Shown here: positions 1-7,949 of the stretch, piece by piece | How the letters are laid out: each line of letters opens with the position of its first letter | Position numbering within the stretch: the stretch's first letter is position 1 | Origin: an uncultured Thermoanaerobaculia bacterium | Lineage (GTDB): Bacteria; Acidobacteriota; Thermoanaerobaculia; Multivoradales; Multivoraceae | Reading direction: 5' to 3' | Length of the DNA: 64,000 bases | Assembly (NCBI GenBank): GCA_951812325.1 | Contig: OX638294.1 | Location: 4,006,859-4,070,858 of the forward strand | Position numbers and translations under genes: made by a program | The notes under the pieces: generated by a model | Told to the model about the DNA's origin: nothing | Seen by the model: only the letters and a program-made list of their open reading frames with translations | Database searches by the model: none

Positions 1-185
1 GAACTCCCGCGCCGCCTCGGCCTGCTCAAGACTCCTTGACCGAAGGGCAACCCCCGTGGCGGACCCTCATGGCGGAACCCCCGCAGTCCTTTCCGATCCT
101 GAGGTGACCGTCAACAGGGCAGAGCTCGCGCGAGTCGATTCCGATCGCTGCTACCGGAGTCGTTCCGGGGCGGCAGCAGGCCAAA

Positions 186-330
186 GCCGTTCCAAAGTCG
201 GGAACTTCGGTGACCGATCCGCGGAAACCACTCCGGAATCGGCAACTCCGCACCGGCACGGCTCTCGACCATCGGGACTGAAGGCCTCCCGCCCGCTCCC
301 AGCGTGGAGCGCTGGACCTTGGAATGGTCC
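186..330 (+). repeat. Dispersed ~145-bp repeat, copy 1
   Basis: This block matches 13977-14121 over its whole length in the same orientation, with about one mismatch per ten bases and almost no indels. Both copies run from GCCGTTCCAAAGTCGG to TGGAATGGTCC. The last bases recur again at 53613-53640. Both full copies lie outside coding sequence. No terminal inverted repeats or target duplications are visible, so it is not an obvious MITE. Confidence 0.85.
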
Positions 331-551
331 TGCGGCAGCAGGCGCGCCAGCTTGACGACAGAGCGTGAATGGCCTAGCGTAGCTGAGACTCAGTTCATGA
401 AAACGGCCAGCCAGCCGACGGACTGGAAGCTGGCCGAGGTGGGGGCACCTATGGGCATCGACGCCAAGTGCCGACCGGGAGAGGGCGTTAGCCTTGTTGC
501 ATCGGGTCTTGTAGCCCTTGGGGGCCTAGGGCATCCGACCCCCTACCCCTA

Positions 552-574
552 CCCCCCCCCCCCCCCCCCCCCCC
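552..574. repeat. 23-nt poly-C (poly-G) homopolymer
   Basis: An uninterrupted run of 23 cytosines is preceded by CCCCCTACCCCTA, so the minus strand carries G-runs of 23, 4 and 5 separated by TA. That is a strong potential G-quadruplex (minus strand) or i-motif (plus strand). The run sits about 360 bp upstream of the coiled-coil gene at 933. The exact length may be affected by sequencing or assembly error, which is common at such tracts. Confidence 0.9.
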
Positions 575-932
575 AGAAATCTGAGCACCAGATCATCACA
601 TCCGCTCCTCGTCCTTCGCGGCGCGGGGGGCGGGTCGTTGGCTGCTCGGCTGAACCCCTCAATCAAGGCGCGCACCACGCTCGACCGGCTGCCGCCGGCC
701 TGACCGGACTTTCGCGGAACCGGGAACTCTCCGCCGGAAGGCGCGAGCTACCCGCAGAGGTCCAGAGCCGCAGTCCCGACGACGGCGGCTGCGGCTCCAG
801 GCGCATTGGTTCTTCCCGTCCTCGGACCGCCGCCTACGAGAGCCGGCGTGACCGGACCACCGAATACAACCCCGGCCGGGCCTTGAACTGTCCGACGCGC
901 CGGGACGACATGAGTACCACACGGGGTGCCCG

Positions 933-1955
933 ATGAGTGACAAACAGAACTCCCAGGAGAACGGCAGGAAAAGGAAGCCGCCTTGGGAATGGTCGGTTTC
1001 GGCGCAGCTGTTCCTGTTCGCGCTGGTCATTTTCGCTGCCATGCTGATCTTCCTCGTTCCGCCGGCGCTAGCGAATCTGCTCGGTTTGACCGCCGGACCC
1101 GGCGCCAACTGGGTTGCTCCGTACGTGGCGTTGACCGGCGTTCTGATCAGCGGCGTATACATCTTCACGACCTTCCGCATTGACCGCGGCGTCAGATTCG
1201 AAGCTCGTGACGCGGCCAAGAAGGAGGCTCGCAAGAAAGCCGGAAAGGAGGCTCGTAAAGTGGCTCGCGAGCTTCTTTGCGATGCGACCTTGAAGAAAGT
1301 GGCCCTCGAAGCAAAGAAGTCGCGTGCCGCAGCCGAAAGCGCTGCCAAGGCGGCGCACAAGGCGCGCGACGCCGCGAAGACCGCCACGAACGCCGCGGAA
1401 AAGCAACGGGACAACGCGAGCGTCGCTGCGGATGGGGCGAGCAATGCGCGTGCCGACGCCGAAGGGGCTGCGAAGGCGGCACAAGAGGCGCAAGAGGCCT
1501 CCGAAACCGCCGCGGGCAAAGCAGGGGAGCAACGGGACAACGCGAGCGCCGCTGCGAATGGGGCGAGCGATGCGCGTGCCGACGCCGTAGAGGCTGCAAA
1601 GGTGGCCCAAAAGGCGCGAAAGGCTTCCGAAAGCGCCGCGGGCAAAGCGAAGAAGCAACGCAAAGCCACGAGCGATGCTGCGGATGGGGCGAGCGATGCG
1701 CGTGCCGACGCCGCGGGTGCGGCCAAGGCGGCGCAAGAGGCGCGCGGCGCCTCCGAGGCTGCCGCGGCCGACGCGAGCAGGGCACGCGACGCCGCGAGCA
1801 AGGCACGCGACGCCGCGAGCGATGCTGCGGATGGGGCGAGCCAGTCGCGTGACAACGCTGCGCGTGCAGCCGAGGGTGCGCAACGGGCGCGCGCCGAAGC
1901 CGAAGGGGATACGGACAACGCCGGGGACGGCGATGTGCCGGTGGATGACGACTGA
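933..1955 (+). CDS. Membrane-anchored alanine-rich coiled-coil repeat protein
   Basis: 340 residues, family not recognised. A short basic N-terminus (about 1-25) is followed by two hydrophobic segments (about 26-52 and 60-80), then a long Ala/Lys/Arg/Asp-rich helix to the C-terminus with an acidic tail. Residues about 160-290 contain three copies of a 42-residue unit built around ADGASNARADA; 42 residues equal six heptads, so the repeats keep coiled-coil register. The predicted topology is an inner-membrane hairpin with a long helical rod, which could be cytoplasmic or periplasmic. The downstream gene at 2037 encodes a membrane-anchored OmpA-like protein 82 bp away, so the two may act together across the envelope. 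That link is inference. The start ATG at 933 has no strong ribosome site. The high-GC repeat also opens long false frames on the opposite strand. Confidence 0.75.
   Translation: MSDKQNSQENGRKRKPPWEWSVSAQLFLFALVIFAAMLIFLVPPALANLLGLTAGPGANWVAPYVALTGVLISGVYIFTTFRIDRGVRFEARDAAKKEARKKAGKEARKVARELLCDATLKKVALEAKKSRAAAESAAKAAHKARDAAKTATNAAEKQRDNASVAADGASNARADAEGAAKAAQEAQEASETAAGKAGEQRDNASAAANGASDARADAVEAAKVAQKARKASESAAGKAKKQRKATSDAADGASDARADAAGAAKAAQEARGASEAAAADASRARDAASKARDAASDAADGASQSRDNAARAAEGAQRARAEAEGDTDNAGDGDVPVDDD
1428..1805 (+). repeat. 126-bp tandem repeat (3 units) inside coiled-coil gene
   Basis: The sequence GCGGATGGGGCGAGC and its variants recur at 1428, 1554 and 1680, exactly 126 bp apart, and a degenerate further copy begins near 1827. 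The unit encodes 42 residues, so loss or gain of units keeps the frame and the heptad register. Such arrays are prone to length change by recombination. Confidence 0.85.
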
Positions 1956-2036
1956 GCATGGCGACGCCGATGACCGCGAACCCGAAGCAGAAGGACCCTG
2001 CCGCCGGCAACAGAGCGAGAAAAGGAGGACACCACC

Positions 2037-2849
2037 GTGCTGACTCAGGACCAGATGCGCAACATGGGGCTCTGGACCGGGTTCCTTGCGTTCCTCCTCG
2101 CCTCGCTATTCGCCATTCTGATCGTCGCTCTGTTCGAGGAGCCGCGCGAACCGAGGCTCCACCCCGAGGGAGACACGGTCGTCGTCGTGAATGTGGACGA
2201 CCCTTCAAACGTCGCCACGCCATGGCCGGATCCACCGCAGGATCCACCGCCGAGTGTGGTGCTTGATCTCAACGTGAACGCGGTCGGCGGATCGCCGGCG
2301 CAACCGGCGCTGGCGCCTTCCGCGAGCGGCGCCGGAAACCCCGTGCAGACCGTCGTCAATGTAAGCGGATCGCCAGGTTCACCGACCGTCAAGAACAGGC
2401 AAGACCTGACGGTTCTTGTGGAAAACGCCGAATCCCCCGCCGAGCAGGAACCGCTCTGCTCGAAGCGCGGAGAGACGCCGGACGGTCCGTTGCCCTGCGC
2501 GACCGCGGAACTGCTGGGCCGAATCCGCTTCGACGCCGGCAGCCGCAGGATCACAGCCTGGCACCGCAGCGATGTCGAGACGGTCGCGATGGAGCTCGGC
2601 AGCCGCACCGGCGCCCTGCTCGTGGTCGGCCACGCCGACAGGTGCGGGAACTTCAGGCTCGCCGAGCGCCGGGCCAGGAAGGTCCGAAGAAACCTGCGCC
2701 GCCACCTGAAGTCGCGGCCAGACTGGCCGACCGGGCAAACGCGCGTCCACGCCCAGGCCTCGGGCGAGGACCCGGGAGCACCCGAGAACACCTGCGAGGA
2801 GCGGCACTACGGCACCGCGGGGGTCTACCTGATCAAAGGTCTGGAGTGA
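2037..2849 (+). CDS. Membrane-anchored OmpA-like domain protein
   Basis: 270 residues. One N-terminal membrane helix (about 12-32) is followed by a proline- and valine-rich, low-complexity periplasmic region (about 35-130) and a C-terminal OmpA-like module (about 150-270). In the module, RIRFDAGS starts the domain, and LLVVGHADRCGNFRLAERRA resembles the GHTDxxG...LSxxRA core that binds peptidoglycan in this family. Cysteines at about 142, 152, 203 and 255 may form disulfides. The start is GTG at 2037, chosen because a strong AAAGGAGG site lies 8-10 bases upstream. It follows the coiled-coil gene by 82 bp on the same strand, so co-transcription is likely. OmpA-like domains anchor motors or envelope machines to the wall; here the partner is probably the coiled-coil protein. 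The family assignment is good, the specific role unknown. Confidence 0.75.
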   Translation: MLTQDQMRNMGLWTGFLAFLLASLFAILIVALFEEPREPRLHPEGDTVVVVNVDDPSNVATPWPDPPQDPPPSVVLDLNVNAVGGSPAQPALAPSASGAGNPVQTVVNVSGSPGSPTVKNRQDLTVLVENAESPAEQEPLCSKRGETPDGPLPCATAELLGRIRFDAGSRRITAWHRSDVETVAMELGSRTGALLVVGHADRCGNFRLAERRARKVRRNLRRHLKSRPDWPTGQTRVHAQASGEDPGAPENTCEERHYGTAGVYLIKGLE

Positions 2850-2986
2850 AACCACGGAGCACGCCGCTGCCTGCAGGGTGGCGAAGGCAATTGAGCTTGC
2901 CGAACCTGCAACAACCGGTCGCCTCGCGGCATGTGGCCGAATTCCCGCTGGTCCCAACACGTCAGCAGCAACGCCGGTACAAAATT

Positions 2987-3011
2987 CCGGGAGCCTCCGA
3001 AGGCTTCCCGG
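2987..3011 (+). promoter_or_regulatory. Leader hairpin upstream of protease copy 1
   Basis: CCGGGAGCCT and AGGCTTCCCGG form a 10-bp stem with one bulged T and a CCGA loop. It lies 79 bp before the ATG at 3066. The same hairpin is at the same distance before the second protease gene. There is no T-run, so it is more likely an mRNA leader structure or protein site than a terminator. Confidence 0.55.
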
Positions 3012-3065
3012 CCTGTTCGCGCGACAAGTCGATCTCATGACCCGCTTTCGAGGAGAGGAAAGACC

Positions 3066-5036
3066 ATGTTCAACAAGACGAAAGACCTGACCTTGGCCGT
3101 TTTCGCTGCCGCTTCCCTGACCTTCGCTGGGGGTGCGGGTCCTGTCGATGCACAGGATCTGGAGGAACTGGGCATCCCGCTTTGCGGAGGAGCAATCGTG
3201 CCGGACGTGCCGGAAGATGTGCTCATGCATGTCCCCGAGGCAGGAACCGGCTCGTCCGCCGCGACAACGCATCTGAAAAAGGCTGATCCGGACAGGATTC
3301 ACGTGATCGACATCGCTTTCATTCATGCTGGATCCATCTCTGACAGAGCGAAGCTCTTGCGGAATGCGGAGGCCGCCGTTCTCAGAGCGAACGTGATCTT
3401 CGCTCGATCTGGCGTGAATGCGAGATTGAGAACTGTTGCCGTCAGGCCTGATCACCAATATGGTATCTCGCTTGATGGGATGGGTTTAGTTAGAGCAATA
3501 GGTCAAGTCCAGAGTGTTCTTTCAAGAGTAAGAGAGGACTATGGCGCAGATCTTGTTTATGCTCTAAGCGTCGAAGAAAATCCACGGGCCTGTGGTCGGG
3601 CTTTCGTCAGGGGCGGTTTGAATCTAGACATTGAATCCGCTCGTCAGTACTTTTCTACAGGTGGAATCTGGAATGGCACAAACCATGACGGATGCTTTGG
3701 AGATAATTGGACTTTGGCGCATGAAGTGGGGCACAATCTTGGGCTCGATCATAATATAGAAAGCCTCCGAAGAACACCACTTTCGTTTGTTTCTTATGGC
3801 CTGGGTTGGAAGAAAAAGAATATCAATGATCGATCCTATACTACCGTGATGGGAATTGGGGGTTCACGCTTTAACCGCTTTAGCTCAGACTCCGTTCATC
3901 ATGGTCTTCGCATGGGTACAAGCAGTGCCAATGCAGCAAAGGCTCTGCTGTATACGATCGAGGACGCGTCCAACTATTCGCCAACCAGGGTTCCAGATCC
4001 CGTTCTGGATTACGAGTGTTCCGAATCCTCTACTGCCACGTGTTTGCAGAGCGGCCGTTTTCGGGTCGAGGCCAGGGTGTCCTACGTGGATTCATCCGGA
4101 GAGCGGGTGGAGAATGCCCGGGCGAAGGTGCGCAGAGCCCTGATCAATGGGGTGACCCGGACGACCTCGCTGTTCTACTTCTTCGGCGAGAGCAATCCGG
4201 AGCTGCTGGTCAAGGTGGTCGACGGTTGCGGGGTCAATGGCAGGTACTGGGTTTTCGGTTCCGCCGGTACGGACCTCGACCATCAGGTGATCGTGACGGA
4301 CAACGCGACCGGTGTCACGATTCCGTATCATCGAAATGCGGCCCGGTCGTTGATCAACGACACGAACGCTTTCCCGTGCGGCGGCTCCGAAGTTCTCGGG
4401 CATCGCACGAGTCCGCTCCGGGCCGGGCAGCAGGCTTTGGGCCCCCGGTCCGCGCAGGATACTGGAATGCGCAGGTCTGCTCGACCGAGTGAACGGCAGG
4501 CCGTTTTCGCGGCAGCGGCGGCCGACCCCGTACCCCGCTCTGGCCTTTCTGGCCGGCATGCCAGGTCCGCCGCAATGGCGGCTGACCCCTTGCTTCCGGA
4601 CCTTCAGGACCGCCCGCATCGTGGCGGCCACGGGGCACCGGGCCCCGCGGAAGATTCTGCCGGTGCCTCGCGAGACTTCGGTTGTCTGTTGCCAGGGACG
4701 TCAGCCTTTTGTCTACAGGATGGCAGGTTCAAGGTGAGCGGCCACGCAATCAAGCCTGATGGCGAAAGAGTAGCTGCCAAGATGAAGGATGCCGTGATCG
4801 GCGACGAGGCTTCCCTGTTCTACTTCTTCGAGTTCGACAACGTGGAGCTCCTGGTCAAGGTTCTCGACGCCTGCGGCGTGAACGGCAAGTACTGGGTGTT
4901 TGGGTCAGCGGCGACCGATCTGGAGTACACGATCGAAATCGAGGACATGGCTATGGCCAGGGGACAAAAGAAAACGTATAGCCGCAACAGCGCCAACCCT
5001 CTGATCAACGATACGAATGCCTTCGCCTGTGAGTAG
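3066..5036 (+). CDS. Secreted metzincin-type zinc metalloprotease, copy 1
   Basis: 656 residues. A signal peptide (about 1-29, ending near VDAQ) is followed by a reprolysin-like catalytic domain (about 40-300). Residues 219-229 read HEVGHNLGLDH, the HExxHxxGxxH zinc site of metzincins; TTVMGIGG about 45 residues later fits the Met-turn. Two copies of one C-terminal domain follow (about 318-436 and 540-656), each with FYFF, VKVxDxCGVNGxYWVFGSA and LINDTNAF. They are joined by a low-complexity, Gly/Ala/Arg-rich linker of about 100 residues. The ATG at 3066 was chosen because it starts the signal peptide and follows AGGAGAGGAAAG; an upstream extension of the frame lies in the leader. The middle of the catalytic domain is visibly AT-richer than the flanks. 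It probably degrades extracellular protein; the substrate is unknown. A paralogue follows at 5913. Confidence 0.85.
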   Translation: MFNKTKDLTLAVFAAASLTFAGGAGPVDAQDLEELGIPLCGGAIVPDVPEDVLMHVPEAGTGSSAATTHLKKADPDRIHVIDIAFIHAGSISDRAKLLRNAEAAVLRANVIFARSGVNARLRTVAVRPDHQYGISLDGMGLVRAIGQVQSVLSRVREDYGADLVYALSVEENPRACGRAFVRGGLNLDIESARQYFSTGGIWNGTNHDGCFGDNWTLAHEVGHNLGLDHNIESLRRTPLSFVSYGLGWKKKNINDRSYTTVMGIGGSRFNRFSSDSVHHGLRMGTSSANAAKALLYTIEDASNYSPTRVPDPVLDYECSESSTATCLQSGRFRVEARVSYVDSSGERVENARAKVRRALINGVTRTTSLFYFFGESNPELLVKVVDGCGVNGRYWVFGSAGTDLDHQVIVTDNATGVTIPYHRNAARSLINDTNAFPCGGSEVLGHRTSPLRAGQQALGPRSAQDTGMRRSARPSERQAVFAAAAADPVPRSGLSGRHARSAAMAADPLLPDLQDRPHRGGHGAPGPAEDSAGASRDFGCLLPGTSAFCLQDGRFKVSGHAIKPDGERVAAKMKDAVIGDEASLFYFFEFDNVELLVKVLDACGVNGKYWVFGSAATDLEYTIEIEDMAMARGQKKTYSRNSANPLINDTNAFACE

Positions 5037-5052
5037 AGAGGCCGCCGGCTGG

Positions 5053-5801
5053 CCACTTTCGGCTCCGAATCTGGTGACGCTCGGCTGCGGGACGCGGAGG
5101 CGCAACACCCGCTTGCCGTTCGAGCAGAGAACGACCTCACGGCCACGGCAACTTCTCCGTGTGCGCGCGCCGTCCGCGGCCAGGCTTGCCGCGAGTCCCT
5201 CCACGTCAGGCAACGCGGCCTGTGCGCGTGCGGTCCAAACGGCGTCGCGCTCGGCCAGAAGGCCGCGCTGGCAACGCCGCGTGTGCGCGGTCCGTCCGCG
5301 GCCAGGCCCGCCGCGAGTCCCTTCACGTCAGGCAACTCCGCGTGTACGCGGGCCGTCCAGGGGTCCGTGGCGACCTACATGTCGCTCGGCTCGGCAACTC
5401 CGCTCGTGCGCGGGCAGTCCGGTCCGCATCAAGCAACGCCAGCGGCCACAGCCGGTCTCCGGCTGCGCAACCTTTTTGGCCTTTTCGTGAGGCTGCGTGG
5501 CCATCAGATGGAGAAAGACAGCCGAGTCACTGGTGGTCTGGAAGACCGATCCCGCCGTCTCCAGTTCGTAGCGGGTCGTGCCTCAGGAGCGTCGCCGCGA
5601 AGGGCCACGCTCGAGGCCCCGCCAATCGTGGCGACCGGTGGTCTGGTGGCCTTTTCTGGCCCTCTACCGCGCCAATCGCGCTGCCGCCCGGATGGTCCGG
5701 TCCGGCACCTTTCGGCGGCAGCGGACCAGAGCATCCGCGCACCCGGAATACGGCGCAGCGGTGATGAGCCCCCTTCCTGCGTCCGTTGATTGTCGCCGTG
5801 A
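5053..5801. other. Intergenic region between duplicated proteases
   Basis: About 750 bp separate the two duplication blocks. Apart from the 61-bp array I see no gene. Open frames here are short, differ between strands and have no family resemblance; minus-strand frames over the array show repeated peptides only because the DNA repeats. Confidence 0.6.
5148..5432. repeat. ~61-bp imperfect tandem repeat, about 5 units
   Basis: Units start near 5148, 5209, 5270, 5331 and 5393, each with GGCAAC followed by a variant of CCGCGTGTGCGCG and GTCC. Units 1 and 3 are the most alike, sharing CCGTCCGCGGCCAGG and GCCGCGAGTCCC. The array lies between the two protease genes. There are no unique spacers between identical repeats, so it is not CRISPR. 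Confidence 0.7.
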
Positions 5802-5833
5802 CAACACGTCAGCAGCGACCCAGGTGCACGATT

Positions 5834-5858
5834 CCGGGAGCCTCCGAAGGCTTCCCGG
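5834..5858 (+). promoter_or_regulatory. Leader hairpin upstream of protease copy 2
   Basis: Identical in sequence to the hairpin at 2987-3011 and again 79 bp before the start codon, while the bases just upstream of it differ between copies. Conservation of spacing supports a role in expression, although the duplication may simply be recent. Confidence 0.55.
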
Positions 5859-5912
5859 CCTGTTCGCGCGACAAGTCGATCTCATGACCCGCTTTCGAGG
5901 AGAGGAAAGACC

Positions 5913-7889
5913 ATGTTCAACAAGACGAAAGACCTGACCTTGGCCGTTTTCGCTGCCGCTTCCCTGACCTTCGCTGGGGGTGCGGGTCCTGTCGATGCAC
6001 AGGATCTGCAGGAACTGGACATCCCGCTTTGCGGAGGAGCAATCGTGCCGGACGTGCCGGAAGATGTGCTCATGCATGTCCCCGAGGCAGGAACCGGCTC
6101 GTCCGCCGCGACAACGCATCTGAAGAAGGCTGATCCGACCAAGATTCACGTGATCGACATAGCTTTCATTTATGCTGGATCCATCTCTGACAGAGCGAAG
6201 CTCTTGCGGAAGGTGGAGGCCGCGGTTCTCAGGGCGAATGTGATCTTCGCTCGATCTGGCGTAAATGCGAAATTGAGAACTGTTGCCTTCAGGCCTGATC
6301 ATCAATATGGCATTTCATATGACGGTGCTATCGATCGTTCCCATGTTGATCGCGTATTTAGAGAATTGGCGAAAGCTCTACCCGATGTGCGGGCTGATTA
6401 TGGAGCCGACCTTCTCTACGCCATAACCGCTGAACGTCCTGGGCCTTGCGGTTATGGTTTTGTTCGTACAAAGGGCGCGGACGTAGATTTTGCTCGTAAG
6501 TACACTTCTCTTGGTCTGATCCGGAATGGAACAGGCAATTTCGGATGCTTGGGAGATACTGATGTTCTAGCCCATGAGGTGGGGCATAATCTTGGGCTCG
6601 ATCATAACATAGAGAACGCCACAGGATTAACTCCATTTGTGTCTTATGGCAGAGGCTACCAAGGAAGGAATATCAATGATCACAGCTACGGTACAGTGAT
6701 GGCGGTTGGGGCAAGCACCACATTTTACCGGTTTAGCACGAACTCCGTTCATGATGGTCTTTCAATGGGTACAAGCGATGCCAATGCAGCAGAAGCTCTG
6801 CTGTATACGATAGAGGATGCGTCCAACTATTCTCCAACCAGGATTCCGGATCCCGCTCCGGATTACAAGTGTTCCGAATCCTCTACTGCCACGTGTTTGC
6901 AGAGCGGTCGTTTTCGCGTCGAGGCCAGGGTGTCCTACGTGGACTCATCCGGAGAGCGGGTGGAGAATGCCCGGGCGAAGGTGCGCAGAGCCAGGATCAA
7001 TGGGGTGACCCGGACGACCTCGCTGTTCTACTTCTTCGGCGAGAGCAATCCGGAGCTGCTGGTCAAGGTGGTCGACGGTTGCGGGGTCAATGGCAGGTAC
7101 TGGGTCTTCGGTTCCGCCGGTACGGACCTTGACCATCAGGTGATCGTCACGGACAACGCGACCGGTGTCACGATTCCGTATCATCGAAATGCGTCCCTGT
7201 CGTTGATCAACGACACGAACGCTTTCCCGTGCGGCGGCTCGGGAGTTTTCGGGCATCGCACGAGTCCGCTCCGGGCCGGGCAGCAGGCTCCGGGCTCCCG
7301 GTCCGCGCAGGATACTGGAGTGCGCAGGTCTGCTCGACTGCGTGAACGGCAGGCCGTTTCCGCCGCAGCGGCGGCCGACCCCGTACGGCGCTCGGGCCTT
7401 TCTGGCCGGCGGGCCACGTTCGCCGCAAAGGCGGCTGACCCCTTGCTCCCGGACCTTCAGGACGGCCCGCACCGTGGCGGCCACGGGGCGCCGGGCCCCG
7501 CAGAAGATTCGGCCGGCGCCCCGCGAGACTTCGGTTGTCTGTTGCCAGGGTGGTCAGCCGTTTGTCTACAGGATGGCAGGTTCAAGGTGAGCGGCCACGC
7601 AATCAAGCCTGATGGCGAAAGAGTAGCTGCCAAGATGAAGGATGCCGTGATCGGCGACGAGGCTTCCCTGTTCTACTTCTTCGAGTTCGACAACGTGGAG
7701 CTTCTGGTCAAGGTTCTCGACGCCTGCGGCGTGAACGGCAAGTACTGGGTGTTCGGCTCAGCCGCGACCGATCTGGAGTACACGATCGAAATCGAGGACA
7801 TGGCTATGGCCAGGGGACAAAAGAAAACGTATAGCCGCAACAGCGCCAACCCTCTGATCAACGATACGAATGCCTTCGCCTGTGAGTAG
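5913..7889 (+). CDS. Secreted metzincin-type zinc metalloprotease, copy 2
   Basis: 658 residues, same architecture as the gene at 3066: signal peptide (about 1-29), reprolysin-like catalytic domain, zinc site HEVGHNLGLDH at 221-231, Met-turn region GTVMAVGA, then two copies of the shared C-terminal domain separated by a ~100-residue linker. Residues 1-135 and about 300-658 are almost identical to copy 1. Residues about 136-290, which form the catalytic cleft apart from the zinc helix, are strongly different and need small indels to align. This suggests the two enzymes cut different substrates. The linker differs between copies by scattered substitutions without frameshift. The start and ribosome site are the same as in copy 1. 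Confidence 0.85.
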   Translation: MFNKTKDLTLAVFAAASLTFAGGAGPVDAQDLQELDIPLCGGAIVPDVPEDVLMHVPEAGTGSSAATTHLKKADPTKIHVIDIAFIYAGSISDRAKLLRKVEAAVLRANVIFARSGVNAKLRTVAFRPDHQYGISYDGAIDRSHVDRVFRELAKALPDVRADYGADLLYAITAERPGPCGYGFVRTKGADVDFARKYTSLGLIRNGTGNFGCLGDTDVLAHEVGHNLGLDHNIENATGLTPFVSYGRGYQGRNINDHSYGTVMAVGASTTFYRFSTNSVHDGLSMGTSDANAAEALLYTIEDASNYSPTRIPDPAPDYKCSESSTATCLQSGRFRVEARVSYVDSSGERVENARAKVRRARINGVTRTTSLFYFFGESNPELLVKVVDGCGVNGRYWVFGSAGTDLDHQVIVTDNATGVTIPYHRNASLSLINDTNAFPCGGSGVFGHRTSPLRAGQQAPGSRSAQDTGVRRSARLRERQAVSAAAAADPVRRSGLSGRRATFAAKAADPLLPDLQDGPHRGGHGAPGPAEDSAGAPRDFGCLLPGWSAVCLQDGRFKVSGHAIKPDGERVAAKMKDAVIGDEASLFYFFEFDNVELLVKVLDACGVNGKYWVFGSAATDLEYTIEIEDMAMARGQKKTYSRNSANPLINDTNAFACE

Positions 7890-7949
7890 AGAGGCCGCCG
7901 GCTGGAGGCGCCCACGGGGCCAGACGCCTGTTTGGAGGGAGGGCCGGGC

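Larger units (their letters stand above)
1..932. other. Non-coding stretch with repeat and poly-C tract
   Basis: I find no convincing gene here. The open frames on either strand are short, have no recognisable protein content, and one of them only stays open by translating the poly-C tract as a run of prolines. The stretch holds one copy of a dispersed repeat (186-330) and a 23-base C homopolymer (552-574). The first 30 bases could belong to a gene that continues outside the window, but nothing confirms it. Confidence 0.6.
2955..5052 (+). repeat. Segmental tandem duplication, copy 1
   Basis: A block of about 2.1 kb, from 111 bp before the first protease gene to 16 bp after its stop, is repeated at 5802-7905. 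The upstream leader, the first ~400 bp of the gene and the 3' half are nearly identical. The middle (about 3470-3900) is strongly diverged. Confidence 0.9.
5802..7905 (+). repeat. Segmental tandem duplication, copy 2
   Basis: Second copy of the block at 2955-5052, head to tail. The leader, hairpin, ribosome site, signal peptide, propeptide region and both C-terminal domains match closely. The boundary at the 3' end is the shared GAGGCCGCCGGCTGG just after the stop codon. Confidence 0.9.

Noticed and set aside
304-936. Plus-strand frame of 210 codons running into the coiled-coil gene start
   Set aside because: It includes part of a non-coding dispersed repeat and translates the poly-C tract; no family resemblance. 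The overlap with the next start is probably chance.
659-2247. Long minus-strand frames over the coiled-coil gene
   Set aside because: Mirror images of a GC-rich repetitive gene; the composition is Arg/Ser/Ala-rich and has no domain.
3037-3090. 17-codon frame upstream of and overlapping the protease start, conserved in both copies
   Set aside because: No ribosome site of its own, and its conservation follows from the duplication. It could be a leader peptide but the sequence alone does not support it.
4380-4700. Frameshift or insertion between the two C-terminal domains of the protease
   Set aside because: The linker looks low-complexity, but both gene copies keep the frame without indels despite many substitutions, so it is treated as a real linker.
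5148-5432. CRISPR array or integron attC sites
   Set aside because: Units are contiguous and imperfect with no unique spacers, no cas genes, no integrase, and no paired attC core sites.
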